The notes below the pieces were generated by a model that saw only the letters and a list, made by a program, of their open reading frames with translations, was not told the origin of the DNA and did not search any database. The translations under genes and the position numbers were made by a program. A stretch of DNA of 64,000 bases, from contig CM037464.1 of NCBI GenBank assembly GCA_021014325.1, positions 1,953,127-2,017,126 of the forward strand. The letters run 5' to 3'. Within the stretch, counting starts at the first letter, position 1, and each line of letters starts with the position of its first letter. Source of the stretch: Plazaster borealis (lineage: Eukaryota; Echinodermata; Asteroidea; Forcipulatida; Labidiasteridae). Below, piece after piece: positions 48,813-60,525 of the stretch.

Positions 48813-49670
48813 ACTAGTCAATCAATGCGAGTATAGTAGTGTGAATTAGATGCGCCAAACCACTCTGCCATGATACACCACTTGTGTTTTTTTTTCTTGA
48901 AAAATTAGACCCACACGACCACTTTTTTAAAATAATGGCCTTATAGAAATAGGCTTGGTTTTAATGACAATGAGATAGATTGATAACCGATGCAAAACAT
49001 GGCTGCCACCAAACAGATCGCAACCGTTCGCACAAACGTTTGCGATCGTTGGAACGATTGGTTGCGCATTTCGTGATGCCAATAATTATGACGGCGCTCT
49101 GTATTGAAAACGGCGACACCGTATGTGTTTTATTTTGTGTAACTTGGTTTTTGCTGTATTGTAGTATATTTTAGTATTCGTTTGTACATCATGACATCAA
49201 CTAATTAAGTTGTTATTTCAACTCCACCTGACTGCGTTATTAATCACTGAAACACATTATAGGCCTAATTGTTTTCGTGACAAGAAAATAATATCGTCTG
49301 CTTTTAATACCTTTCGTTTATCTTGCTGTTGCTGCCATTTTAAAAATCACCCACCAACACCTCAGAAATACGTTCTCCTATATGGTTGCTAACGGTTGCT
49401 AATCGTTCGCCAACGTTGGCGGCGCACAACTCGTTCCACTCGAAACTGTTGGCAAACGTGCGCAAAAGTTGGCAATGTTTGCGTAAGTGGAACGCACCCC
49501 ATGTCTTCATTTGTCGGAAAATACCACACGGATACTGCGATGGAATTATTACTGCATTAGCTGTGAATATTAATTTCATCACCACAGACCAATGCTTAAA
49601 ACTATGATGACGTCATGGACCTTTTAAAACGTCACCATTGTACCATACATGTCCAAAAACCATATCAAAC
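48813..49670. other. Gap between copy B and the D fragment
   Basis: No gene seen. Includes GCAACC/GGTTGC-rich inverted sequence around 49010-49070 and 49380-49500 (ends such as GTGGAACGCACCCC) that looks like decayed foldback repeats. Confidence 0.5.
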
Positions 49671-49823
49671 CGTATTTTCCCAACTACATCGGGCACCGGG
49701 CGGATTACCACGTGCCAGAAATGCAGACAGGGGTTCCCGCGTTCTGATTTCGTGCAAAGAGGACAACAAATGTGTCCTGTTTGCATCAAAGTCAAGAAGG
49801 AAGTCGACAAGGGCTGGTATTAA
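49671..49823 (+). pseudogene. EXD1-like 3' fragment, copy D
   Basis: It begins abruptly at TATTTTCCCAACTACATCGG, matching the last third of exon 5 of copies A and C, and runs to the same stop. It keeps the CQKC ... CPVC zinc-type pair and the KGWY end but has none of the catalytic motifs. Its 3' flank (to about 50420) matches that of copy A, so it is the truncated end of an A/C-type unit. A short ORF could start at an ATG in unrelated sequence at 49638; I treat this as a relic. Confidence 0.85.
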
Positions 49824-50489
49824 AACAGAGCTGCGAATCCCCAGAAAAGTCTCAAAATCCAAGGGAAAATATAAACAGTTTTTCCAAAACAAAGATTGTT
49901 CGACATAAACATATAGGAAGTATGTAAGCAAAGTCCTCAAACGTGTAAGTTAGCTGCATGTTATAAAGTCACGCAGTGTTATCGGTCAATCAGTGCACCA
50001 ACCTCGTCCCCCATTTTGGGAGTCAAAATGTACACAAAGGAATTGACCCCAAAATGGTGGAAATGGTGGACACGCAATGTGCGGAGGTGCGTTCTAAAAA
50101 CAGACATACAAAAAAAAAGAAGTTTGGAAAACATTTCCCAAAACAATTTCTGCTAACTAGGCCTAAACTACCCCCCCCAAAAAAAAAAAACAAGTTTGGA
50201 AAACAAGGTTTGCTAAACACTGCTAAACATACTTGCGTGAAAGCAATAGGTGCTACTATACTTTCAGTGGAAATATTATGGGCTTTCGTAATATTGATCA
50301 AATCCGTACAACTCGTTATAATTATAAGTTGTGATTACTTCCGTTGTATAGGATAATTCATAATGATTTTATTATTTTGTTTTCTGTTTTAATTTACAAC
50401 CGAGTTTGTAGTATATTTTCAAAAATAAATAAATAAATATATAAATACATATATATATATAATACACATGAAGAATTATTTTTCATTTT

Positions 50490-50850
50490 CTGACAGGGTA
50501 CAGGGTACTGCCATGGGTACCAAAATGGCACCCTCATATGCGTACTTATTCATGTCTCAGTTGGAGGACAGACTCCTGTCCTCTGCCCCCAACCGCCCAC
50601 TAGTTTGGTGGAGATTTATTGATGATATTTTCTCCATCTGGTTTGGTGGCAAGGACAGCTTGGATGAGTTTATTGACCATATAAACTCATTTCACCCCAC
50701 CATAAATTTCACTACCGAATACTCTCTCACAAGTGTGAATTTTCTAGATGTTACCATAACCAAATCCCCTAATGGCATTGTCACGGATGTTTACAGTAAA
50801 CCCACCGACACCCACCAGTACCTTCTCTCCAACAGTTGCCACCCTAGTGA
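50490..50850 (+). pseudogene. Penelope-like element reverse transcriptase fragment
   Basis: The open frame encodes RVQGTAMGTKMAPSYAYLFM, then PLVWWRFIDDIFSIW (catalytic FIDD box), then SVNFLDVTITKSPNG and KPTDTHQYLLSNSCHP. This order is typical of Penelope-like RTs. The N-terminal RT part and the GIY-YIG endonuclease are absent; the frame runs into a MITE at about 50850. AT-rich low-complexity DNA precedes it. Confidence 0.85.
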
Positions 50851-51083
50851 ATCTGAGAAAGGCTTCAGGCCTGAAGCCTTTCCCAGGCATCTGAAAGCAT
50901 ACAATTCTATGCAATCTGGTCCTTGCTCTGATGCAACAATAATGTGTTTTTTCTTTCATTATTTTCTTTGATGACCAATTGAGCCCAAATTTTCACAGGT
51001 TAATTATTGTATGCATATGTTGGAATAAACATTAGGTGAGGATACTGGTCATTGACAATTACCAAAAGTATACCCTGCCTTTA
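50850..51083. mobile_element. Partial MITE, TTTGGTAATT family, truncating the Penelope RT
   Basis: From GAATCTGAGAAAGGCTTCAG to AAGTATACCCTGCCTTTAA; the left half is missing at the fusion with the RT fragment. It matches 43490-43726. Confidence 0.75.
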
Positions 51084-53403
51084 ACCGTTTTGGTGACGAG
51101 CCAGCTGGATCAGTTAGCAGGTTATTTCCTGTTTAGCCCATCCGCTTATTCACCATAGTCTATACACTGAACCAGCTAGCCAGACCACTTGAGTGTGACC
51201 CTTTATCCTGTGGTGTTCAACTAGCATTTGACAAGTGGATCATTATTAAACCTAAGGGAGAACATTGGTATGAATGATAACTAATTTTATTCTAAATAAA
51301 TTAATAAAACCAAATGAAACACTACGTTGAAGCTGGCTACAATCAGTTCGCAACTGCGTAAAATAACCACACGAACGCGCTTGAAATCGCTGAAAAACAA
51401 ACAAACACCCCAACAAACAAACAAACAAACCAAACCATACCCACCCCATAACAGGTGTTTGTTTTTTTCTTTATCGTAAAACAGGATGAATGTTAGTTTA
51501 CGCCTCCAGAAACCGATGTTCATAACACCTTTAATAGTGAGTGTTCGATAGTTTTGTTGGAAATATGTTACGCTTAAATGCATTACAAAGCTTTGCTTTT
51601 GAACTTCGTACGCTTTGTTTAGTGTGCAAGGGAATTCCCCACCGTATGCAATAAAATAACACATTTGGTATAGACTGTGAAAAAAAGATATAGACACTTT
51701 ATGTTCATAATAAATGCCTTTTGTTCGACCATGGAGGAAATGGTTCGACCGACCCAATGGACTCGTGAAGGAAGAAAATAGAACGAGTCACAACGAAGGC
51801 ATATCAAAGGTTTAATGTCTTTTGCCGCGGTCGTAAAAACAGCAGACGCGCACGCGCGCGCTAATCCAATTATCGAGCCAGGCTTTCTTTGCACATGCGC
51901 ATTCCGCGCAGTAACAACGCATTGTCTTGCCAACGCGTTGTCCTGGTATTACATGTATTTCAGTGCTACATAACTTGCTATAAAAGCCTTTGTTCGACCG
52001 ACCCAATGGACTTCACATGCCAGTGGGAATTTCCAAGCATGCGCAATCAGGATATTGTATAAAATACCATTCACGAATTTTGGACGAGCATTTTTCCCGA
52101 GGACAGTAAACGGGGGTATGTATGGACTGATTTAAAAGTATAGAAAGTTAGACGTTATTTCTTACATTTATTTTATCAACGATGATTGGGATGCCCTATA
52201 GGCCTTACTTTCTTAAAGTTTTTGACTGAATTTCGCTCTAATCGATTGAATCTAGGGACAAAATCATCTGCAGTTGTCATTATAGTTTCAATCGATTAGA
52301 GTGAATTTCTGCTCGAGACTTGCACTTACTTGCATATACGTATCTGTTTTGTATGCCCTGAGTTTTGTTTGCACCTGCTTGTTTGCACTTCGACAAATGT
52401 ACGAGTATACTCCGGAGGAGGTTTCTGCACAGTATAGGAAGATGATGATGATGATGATGATGAATTTCAATCTAAAACTTCAAGAGAGTAGACCTGTAGG
52501 TTGTTTCCCCTCCTAGCCACAAAACAAGTGCCAATCCACCGTTCGTATGCTTGGATTGGCAATGGGCCTAGTTCACTCTGAGGAATTAGATTTTGGGTTT
52601 GGGTGCACAGAAATGACACACCCGTGATTCACAGAGGTAGGTGAAAGCAGCGCTGTAACTAGGATACAATCTTAGGGGGGGGGGGCACAAGGGGGGGGCA
52701 CAAGGGGTGCCCCCTTTTTTCTAGGGGGCACTTCCAGCAAAGCTTCCGTTTGCCTTTTTCTTAAAAAAGCCCCCTTTTCAGCGCCTTTCTAATGTAATGT
52801 TATATTTTGTGTAAGATAATCTAGAGTAAGTGTATAGCAAATACATTGTCTGCGTGTAAATGGAAAACAAAATAGTTTTAAAAACATCGAAATTATCACA
52901 TTAAAACTCTGGGAATTTTCAATCCAAAAAGTCCAAATTTCAAATGGGGGGGGGGAGCGCCTGGGGTGGGGGCAAGGACATTAATTGGGGGGGGGGCACC
53001 TGCCCCCGTGCCCCCCGTTAGTTACGCCACTGGGTATTGGTAATGAAATTTCACATGCAATTTGTTTTTTAATTGTATTGTAGTGTAGTGTATTGTATTG
53101 TATTGTATTGTATTGTATTGTATTGTATTGTATTGTATTGTATTGTATTGTATTGTATTGTATTGTATTGTACTCATTTCAGCCTGTGCGCACAAGCCGC
53201 TAGTTGGTTAATTTAAAAAGATATGAAGGCTCGCTGATTATACATAACCTATATGACTTGACCTTGAGCTATAGCTAGACCTGCATAACTGTATTTGTCA
53301 TTGAAAGGAGGCACATTGCCTTCAATTCTCTCAAAATGTTTCTCTTTTGAAGTTTAGTCGATAATCAATAATCAAGAAGAGTGATTGATTCTCCAGTGTA
53401 GTA
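51084..53403. other. Duplicated spacer, paralogue of about 43.7-46.1 kb
   Basis: Follows the left spacer in order: GACGAGCCAGCTGGATCAGT, GAGTGTTCGATAGTTTTGTT, GACTTCACATGCCAGTGGGA, the inverted repeat at 52229-52308, the GAT microsatellite, a G-rich stretch near 52670-53010 and the TATTG array. It lacks the MITE found at 45009-45232. No gene. Confidence 0.8.
53072..53170. repeat. (TATTG)n microsatellite
   Basis: About 19 pentamers, longer and purer than the paralogous array at 45775-45858. Confidence 0.95.
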
Positions 53404-56105
53404 ATGGACCTCTCTAAATACGACGATGCAGTTTCAGGCGGTGAGAAGACCAAAAACGCACTGTAAGTTCAAATCTCCAAAAACACCATAGACCGTGCAA
53501 GTTTCGAGTATATTATTATAAGCTGTTCCCACCTTCAAGTCGGAACAGCCATTGTTTCTGTCGGGATTTTATAGCTGTTCCGACCATCCAGTCGGAACAG
53601 TATGTTTCTGTCGAGATTTTTCTTCTTCTTATACTTTCCGCCAAAACCCAATTTTCTGCACGGCATAACTCATTTTTAGGAAAACAAAACAGTAGTCAAT
53701 GTTTTTACCGTATGGAAGCTTAAGCCTTGAATACGTTTCTAAATTAATGTTGCTGGATAATTTTTTAAATTAATTAACCAAGTTTTAGCGAGGTGAATAT
53801 TTAATTAGTCAATCTTGTGGCCACCATATCTCAAGAACCATACATCCGATATTCAAACTTGTTTTCAGTTCTTGATTTGTTGGATAGGCCCTATTGTATA
53901 TGTGCCTAGTTGAACATTATTTTATGTCACGTCATCATTTCGTCACTTTTTTACACGTTTTTGTATCTGTGTACAAAAGACATGGCATTAAAAGTGTAAT
54001 TATTATTTGGTATGTCAAAAAACCGCAATTTTTCAAAAGCCAATGTTAAGTTTCCTATTATTACATAGAACATTGTTAAAACATATGGACATTTAGTAAG
54101 AGTTCAGTTTAGGAAATTGGAAACTTATCAACAAACTTTGTATTTCCACAAATGACTTGACTAAGTCATGTTGTGTCGTTCAAAGAGTCAAATTATATTT
54201 TATGCACACACTACATAGACCCTTGCGAGATTAGTACTCGGTAAAGTCTAGGAAATTACAACCGTTAGTGGTTTACGTTGTACACACATGCGAGGTCGAG
54301 CAGGGGACACAACTCCGGCCGAGGGTTGCGCAGAATGATACGGTATACGATTTTGTTGATACACGGTGCGTAGTATTTCGTCAGCGGAAACCGACTGTTG
54401 GACTTTCAGATCATGCACAATGATTGTTTTTTTTTTACTAGAAGTAGAACATATTTCGATTTTACATATAATACATGTCACCGTTAGATAGATGCTGATT
54501 TCCCCAAAACGTGAGCACACCAGCTATAACTAGAGATAGTGATTATAATTAACAATCACAGAGCTGTTCCGATATGTTGACCTAGGAAGATCCTTTCAGT
54601 AGGCAATATGAAATTGATAGTGTATTTTCTGCAAACTTCCTGTCATCATGTTCAAACTAGATGCAAATGTCATAAAGGGGTCATCAAAGAGTAAGCAATT
54701 TCAGAAAAGTTTGGATCTTTAAGCAAACATGTTTTAATACATGTCATATCGTTCAGGAGATATAAATTTTAACGATGTTATAACATATCGATAGATGGCG
54801 CTTTGACAAGTGATGACGTCATTAAATATGTGTTTCCATAAATTGGGTACAAACAGTTGGATTACACCAAACTACTAAATATCTGACATTAAATATTCCA
54901 CTTAGCAACTACACTAAAATTTGACAATGCAACCAGACATCAAATTTCTCATATCACACAAATAGTGAAAATAATTATATACTTCAAGTACATCACAAAC
55001 TATCTCCATGAACCAAACTTTGACAAGTCAGGATATAAACCCGAATAAAAGCATCTGCAAAATCGTGAAATTATAGATCCGAAAGTCAATACACATACAT
55101 TATGCACGTACATTACACACAAAGTTCAATGGCTTGTTGCAGTTGTACAACAAAATACAACATGCAACCTAATCCACAAATTTGAATGACAATAAGTTAA
55201 TATCCAAAAGTTGGAAAAACACAAAAAGAAAACTTGAACTTTATACAATGAAAATGAGCCCATAACTGATGATGCGGAAAAGCATAGGCTCTTTCATGAA
55301 GAGCTGGCACCGGCAGTGTCCGGGATTCCTCAGTTAATCTGTAGCCAACTACAAAATATGTTTGCCAGACTAGATGAATACAGGTAAACTAAGTTATAGC
55401 ATTTGGCCAATACTGTGGTCCTACCAATGGTAACCGCTACTGCCAAGAACTGTCGACGTGCAAGAGTCGAATGAGATTATTTTCAACGTTGGTGGCGATG
55501 CCTTTTTCGCCCCGCCCCCATGCACCTGAAATGTAATACCAATTATATTGTCATGTTAACTTGAGGTTTTCAAACTCCCTTAAACAGACCAAAACAACGA
55601 GCCCGAAAAACTGTTTGAGTCAACTGTGTTGGTTGTAATTGGCTTATAAATATTTCTAATTGTTGATGTACATTTTGGTGTTGTGTATTAAAATCGTAAT
55701 TGTAACTTTTATATCTGCGTGCTTCACAAATCTTGCCTCTTTGATGTATACTTCAAACGTGGCTATATACATTACCCAACTCCGAAAAGTTGAACGTTGG
55801 ACATTTAAAATCATTATTAAATTGACCCGTGTGGATTTTTGTTTAGCATTGTTATTGCGGAGCTTATCTGTGAACCACATGTCAAACATCCATACTCTTT
55901 GTGCCGTCCTGTAACATGTGACGTATTTGACATTTTTTTCAAAAACATGACCCCACATAAAACTTTCATTACGGTCTTAACAGGAAGTTCAACAAAATCA
56001 AATCACATTTCCTGAACCACATGCCGTCTTGTACCTTATGACACTTTTGACATGTTATTGAAAAAAAATATGACCCCACTTTGACCTTTCCTTCCGGTCC
56101 CGACA

Positions 56106-56139
<34 letters not shown>

Positions 56140-59100
56140 GACTTGTAATGCGCACATATCCACCCTGCTGGGTGTTCAAGGCGCAGGAAGCTCAAATCTA
56201 TATTATAAAAAAAACATATTTTCTGAACCACATTTCATAAAGTCATAATCTTTGTGTCGTCTTGTAGCATACAGCAAATGTAAAACAAATTTAAAAACAT
56301 TTTGTTAATAATTTTTATGAGAAGTCACCTTTTGGCCCAGTTAGAGTCAAATTGAGGGTCTGTGTTAGGTTTATTGTGATGGCTAATTGCCTCAAATTCA
56401 GGGTCAGTTTCACGGTCTGTTTCAAGGACAAACACCTACTGTCTAGTTTTGTAAAATTGCTTTAACGTGTGAAGGAAACAAACTCGCACGCTATAATGAG
56501 TCCCAAGGTTCGAATACGCACGAGACTTGCACAGTCCATTGACTGCGATACAATATAACAGCAGTACATTTAGATGCTTAATAGTTTATTTTATGGAGAC
56601 CGAGAACAAAACAGGAACAAACCCATCCATTGACCAATACATTTTGTTTCGCCTCTGAGCATTTCCAACCAGGTTCCTCTGTTTGATCACACTGGATTGA
56701 TTTGAGTAAAGCAAGATGGCCGCGTCATCGCAAACAAAACACATTTTGTTCTCGATCGAACGAGTGGAAATTTGCGGCTTTGATTGGTCAAAAGATTAAT
56801 AGGCGGGGCTTGAAGGTCATCGATTTCAATTTAATATCCCAGCGTTTCAAATCACAATTTTCCAGGTGAAGAATTGGACGGCAAAAGCGACGAGAGTTCC
56901 ACTACGAAGAAACGCAAAACTGCCTCAACTTCAGTGGAATTAAGGTATGGGCCCTGCTGTTTTTTCTCCCTCTGTTGTTGGAGGGGGACATCAGCCTAGT
57001 CCCCGCCTCGGTCTGTGCTGGAGGATATTAGCTGTCGGTTGTATACACAGACTAAGATCCTACACTGCGCGTAAGGGAACTGTATAGACGATGTGACCTC
57101 TGACGTCATTCGAAAATCATAACATGATGCGCGCGATACTGACAGCAGCCATAAAGGACATGCAATGTTACCATGAGTACGCGTCTTCTTGCCCGGCGGA
57201 AACATGACTTTCGTCAACAGAGGGCGGTTTGAATGTAAACAGAGGTCACATCGTCTATAGGAACCCCCCGTATGAGAATTTACCTGTTGTATCGTCACCT
57301 GTTGTTTTGGTAGATACAGCAAAGGCATATCCATGATACAATCAACCGAATAATGTTTTTAAGCTAAGTTATTTTAACCTATATCTTTGTTATTTTGTAT
57401 CTGTCATCAAAAAAAAAGAAAAAAAAGAAAAAAAAGGCATGAGCCCGAATTAAATGGAAAATAATTTTTTTTCGCATTAAACAAAAATGCATAATTGGAC
57501 TGTTACTCGCTGGTTAGCACATTTTAGTGTTCCATCATCCACACAGTGCTGAACAGTCATTGACGAGTTTCTAAGAGAAAGTGTGTTGCGAGAAACGTAA
57601 CTGGGCTGAGCTTTATTGTCCACCACATTAAGAACGACTAATACATCTTTCGATTTGGGAGTTGGAAAGATGAAAGTTCAGTTCAGTGTTTTGTTTTATA
57701 GTACTTTCAGTTACGAGGTGGTGGAGGCAGACAAGCAAATAGAGCCAGTCATGAAGAAACTCCGTGAGCTGGGTGAAGGGCTCCCTCTATTGGCCGTTGA
57801 CTTAGAGGGTGAAAAACTCAGCCGCACAGGGGAGCTCGTTATCCTCTCTGTTGCAACAGAGAAACACACCTACTTGTTCAATATCAAGAAGTTAGGAGCC
57901 GAGGTGTTCGACAAAGGCTTGCGGGATCTTCTTCAGGATCCAGACCGTCAGAAGTTGATGTTTGACTGCCGTCAGGACTCTGACTGTCTCTGGCATCAGT
58001 ACAACGTCAAACTGATCAATGTGCTGGACTTGCAATTGATGGAGGTAAGGTTGCGCCACACAGATGGTTGGGTCCTTTGATTCCATGGATCAATGTTATG
58101 CATTGCATGATTTGATGAGTGCAGCAACACTGGCATACAGGGCTGTTAAAATTTACACCATGGGTGTTGTCACATAACAAGAGAGAATCAAAATTAACAC
58201 CATTAGTGTGTTTAAAAAACGCCAATGTAATTGTGTTGGCAGAAATTAGTGTTATTTTAACAACCTATATGTTAGAAATGTTGACTATTCTTTTGTATTT
58301 ATGTGATGACAACACCCATGGTGTCAATTCTAACACCCCAGTTGTTGCTGTGTATTAGCACATTCGGGGTCTTAATAATAATACAAATACACAATCTGTA
58401 AAGCGCCATCTATCTTTGACCAAACACATTCCGAGGCGCTGGAAAAAAAACAAATTTAAGAAAAGCACATACAATCATTACAAGATTATCAAAGTATACA
58501 GGGAATGTAATTAAGAGCACATTACAGAGAGATTTGCACACTAACAAAAAAACAAGTGGATAAACACAACATATAGAGTCAGTCATTATAAGCAATGCCG
58601 AACAAATGAGTTTTAAGCTCGTATAATTAATGGTAAAGAGTTCCAGATTTGGGAGCGGATACTGAAAAGGCACGATCGTCATATGTTGTGGTTGTTTCAC
58701 AGTTAGAAGAAGTTTGTTTGTATAGATCGAAGATTGCGACTTTGGAGTTTAAGGTGAGAAAAGTTCCTTCTGTCTTCTGTATTGAAGTCTGGACCTACTT
58801 CATGTATTTTTCAATAAGAGTTTTCCTGAAAATGTGACCCTATCTCCATTGACAGGTCGTTCACCGGGGTGATCACATGAAACAGAACACCATTGTAGTA
58901 ACGCGGGCATACGCCGGGTACCTGCCTAGGGTCAACGGCTTCAAGAAGTGTCTCCAGAAGTACAACATCCAGGACCAAGACATCCTTCAAGCCAAGGAGC
59001 GTGGTAGCCAGGTGATGAAACGCGAAGGGGTTTGGCTGGAGGAACCTCTGCAGAAAGCTCTACTAGACTACTCCGCAGCTGACGTCATGGGTTTTTTCAA

Positions 59101-59392
59101 ACTCTACGAGAAGCTGAAGAGCGCTGTGCAACTCAACAACAACGCCGTCGTGGAGGCATCTAAGAACTACCTCGAGTTCTTCCGCTCTCGTGCTGTCCGC
59201 ACAAACGATACGTTCGAAAGGAACGGGTACGTACCTTGGCGTATTTTCCCAACCACACCTGGCACTGGGCCGATCACCACGTGCCAGAAATGCAGACAGG
59301 GGTTCCCGCGTTCTGATTTCATGCAATTAGGACAAAAAATGTGTCCGGTTTGCATCAAAGTCAAGAAGGAAGTCGACAAGGGGTGGTATTAA
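53404..59392 (+). CDS. EXD1-like DEDDy 3'-5' exonuclease, copy C (exon 2 missing)
   Basis: Recognised exons: 1 (53404-53462), 3 (56866-56944), 4 (57711-58044), 5 (58856-59392). Exon 2, present in copy B, is deleted; sequence either side (GCAGTACATTTAGAT; CCATCCATTGACC) still aligns. Joining exon 1 to exon 3 breaks the frame and makes TGA at the junction, so the N-terminus cannot be as in copy B. The catalytic part is intact: AVDLEG, FDCRQDSD, DYSAAD, CQKC ... CPVC, ending KGWY as in copy A. Translation could start at an ATG in exon 4 (MKKLRELG) or, if the upstream intron is kept, at 57670. Copy A and C exon 5 are nearly identical except at the N-side (KQNTIVVTRAYAGY against copy A). Possibly a functional short form, possibly a young pseudogene. 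Confidence 0.7.
53489..56538. mobile_element. About 3-kb insertion bounded by inverted TAGACCGTGCAAG-type ends, intron 1 of copy C
   Basis: The left end TAGACCGTGCAAGTTTCGAG is inverted at the right as CGAGACTTGCACAGTCCA. The same end occurs in the 398-bp MITE at 14514-14911. Copy B keeps only the left end (46196-46215). The interior has no convincing transposase; it includes two hairpin units (53530-53625) and an (AAT)n run (56106-56138). Confidence 0.6.
53530..53625. repeat. Two tandem hairpin units
   Basis: AGCTGTTCCCACC..AGTCGGAACAG and AGCTGTTCCGACC..AGTCGGAACAG follow each other about 50 bp apart, each able to form a GCTGTTCCGAC/GTCGGAACAG stem with a GTTTCTGTCG.GATTTT tail. A related GAGCTGTTCCGA occurs near 54562. 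Confidence 0.7.
56782..56809 (+). promoter_or_regulatory. Possible internal promoter elements before exon 3 (copy C)
   Basis: GATTGGT and GGCGGGGC at the same spacing as in copy B, about 57 bp upstream of exon 3. Since exon 1 cannot be joined in frame here, an internal start would be the simplest way for copy C to be expressed. Confidence 0.3.
58126..58352. mobile_element. Palindromic MITE in the exon 4-5 intron of copy C
   Basis: Left GCAGCAACACTGG and right CCAGTTGTTGCTGTG are inverse. The inside has inverted ACACCATGGGTGTTG / CAACACCCATGGTGTC arms. Copy A continues without it at the same intron position (about 40922). Confidence 0.75.
58372..58770 (-). mobile_element. SINE-like dispersed element in the copy C intron
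   Basis: On the minus strand it ends GATTGTGTATTTGTATTATT, the same AT-tail style (GTAAAGCGCC next to an ATT run) as the SINEs at 5803 and 9105. The body is different and has no clear tRNA head. Confidence 0.4.
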
Positions 59393-59569
59393 AACAGAGC
59401 TGCAAATCCACAGAAAAGCCTTTCAAAATCCAAGGGAAAATATAAACAGTTTTTCAAAAACAAAGATTGTTCGACACAAACACATAGGAAGTATGTATAA
59501 GCAAAGTCCTCAAACGTGTAAGTTAGCTGTATGTTATAAAGTCACGCAGTGTTTACAGAGTTCACAATT

Positions 59570-59862
59570 AAAGGGAGGGTATACCTTTGGTATCCAAAAA
59601 TTAATGAGAAAGAGGAAATTTTTCACACAAAAAGCTTCAGGCATGAAGCCTTTCCCAGGCATCTGAAAGCATACAATTCTATGCAACCATATCTGGTCCT
59701 TGCTCTGATGCAACAATAACGGGTTTTTTCTTTCATTATTTTCTTGCAACTTCGATGACCAATTGAGCCCAAATTTTTACAGGCTTGTTATTTGTTTGCA
59801 TGTTGGGATATAAGTGAGGATACTGGTCATTGGAAATTACCAAAAGTATACCCTGCCTCTAA
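59570..59862. mobile_element. MITE of the TTTGGTAATT family
   Basis: AAAGGGAGGGTATACCTTTG at the left, AGTATACCCTGCCTCTAA at the right. Internal deletion relative to 43335-43726. Confidence 0.78.
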
Positions 59863-59951
59863 CCGTTTAATTGGTGACGAGCCAAGAGGATCAGTTAGCA
59901 GATTATTTCCTATAATCCAGGACTACGAATGTCTTTTTGGTGGCAGTTTAA

Positions 59952-60273
59952 AGGCATCGTACACGTTTGGTAATTACTCAAAATATATATTAGCAGAAAA
60001 ACTGACCTGGTAACGAGCAACAGAGAGCTGTTGATAGTATAAAACATTGTGAGAAACGACTCCCAAAAACTTCTTGCAAGAAGTTTTTATTCCTATCTGA
60101 AAGCACACAAATTTGTACAACAAGGGTGTTTTTTCTTTCATCATTTTCTTGCAACTTAGATGACCAATTGAGCCCAAATTTTCACAGGCTTGTTATTTTA
60201 TGCATATGTTGGGATACACCAATGAGAACACTGGTCTTTGACAATTACCAAACGTGTACGATGCCTTTAAGTT
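59952..60273. mobile_element. MITE of the TTTGGTAATT family
   Basis: AAAGGCATCGTACACGTTTG to CAAACGTGTACGATGCCTTT; the two ends are nearly perfect inverse copies. Contains AACTTCTTGCAAGAAGTT. Confidence 0.88.
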
Positions 60274-60373
60274 TGCTTAATCGAAATAAAGATTTGAACC
60301 AATGCCGAATCCTTGTTTTTAATATGAATTATTAATTGTTCAGATAGTTGTTTTTGTTAACAGAATTTGCCCT

Positions 60374-60478
60374 TAAAGGGAGGGTATACCTTTGGTATCC
60401 AAAAATTAATGATCTAAAAAACTCACTAAGTGGTTTACTGGTCATTGGCAATTACCAAAAGTATACTCTTCCTCCGTT
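60374..60478. mobile_element. Partial MITE, TTTGGTAATT family
   Basis: AAAGGGAGGGTATACCTTTG then ACCAAAAGTATACTCTTCC, internally deleted. Confidence 0.6.
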
Positions 60479-60525
60479 TAATTGGTGACGAGCCAGCTGG
60501 ATCAGTTAGCAGATTATTTCCTTTA

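Noticed and set aside
53600..56500. Transposase gene inside the 3-kb insertion
   Set aside because: Only short frames without recognisable catalytic motifs were found on either strand.
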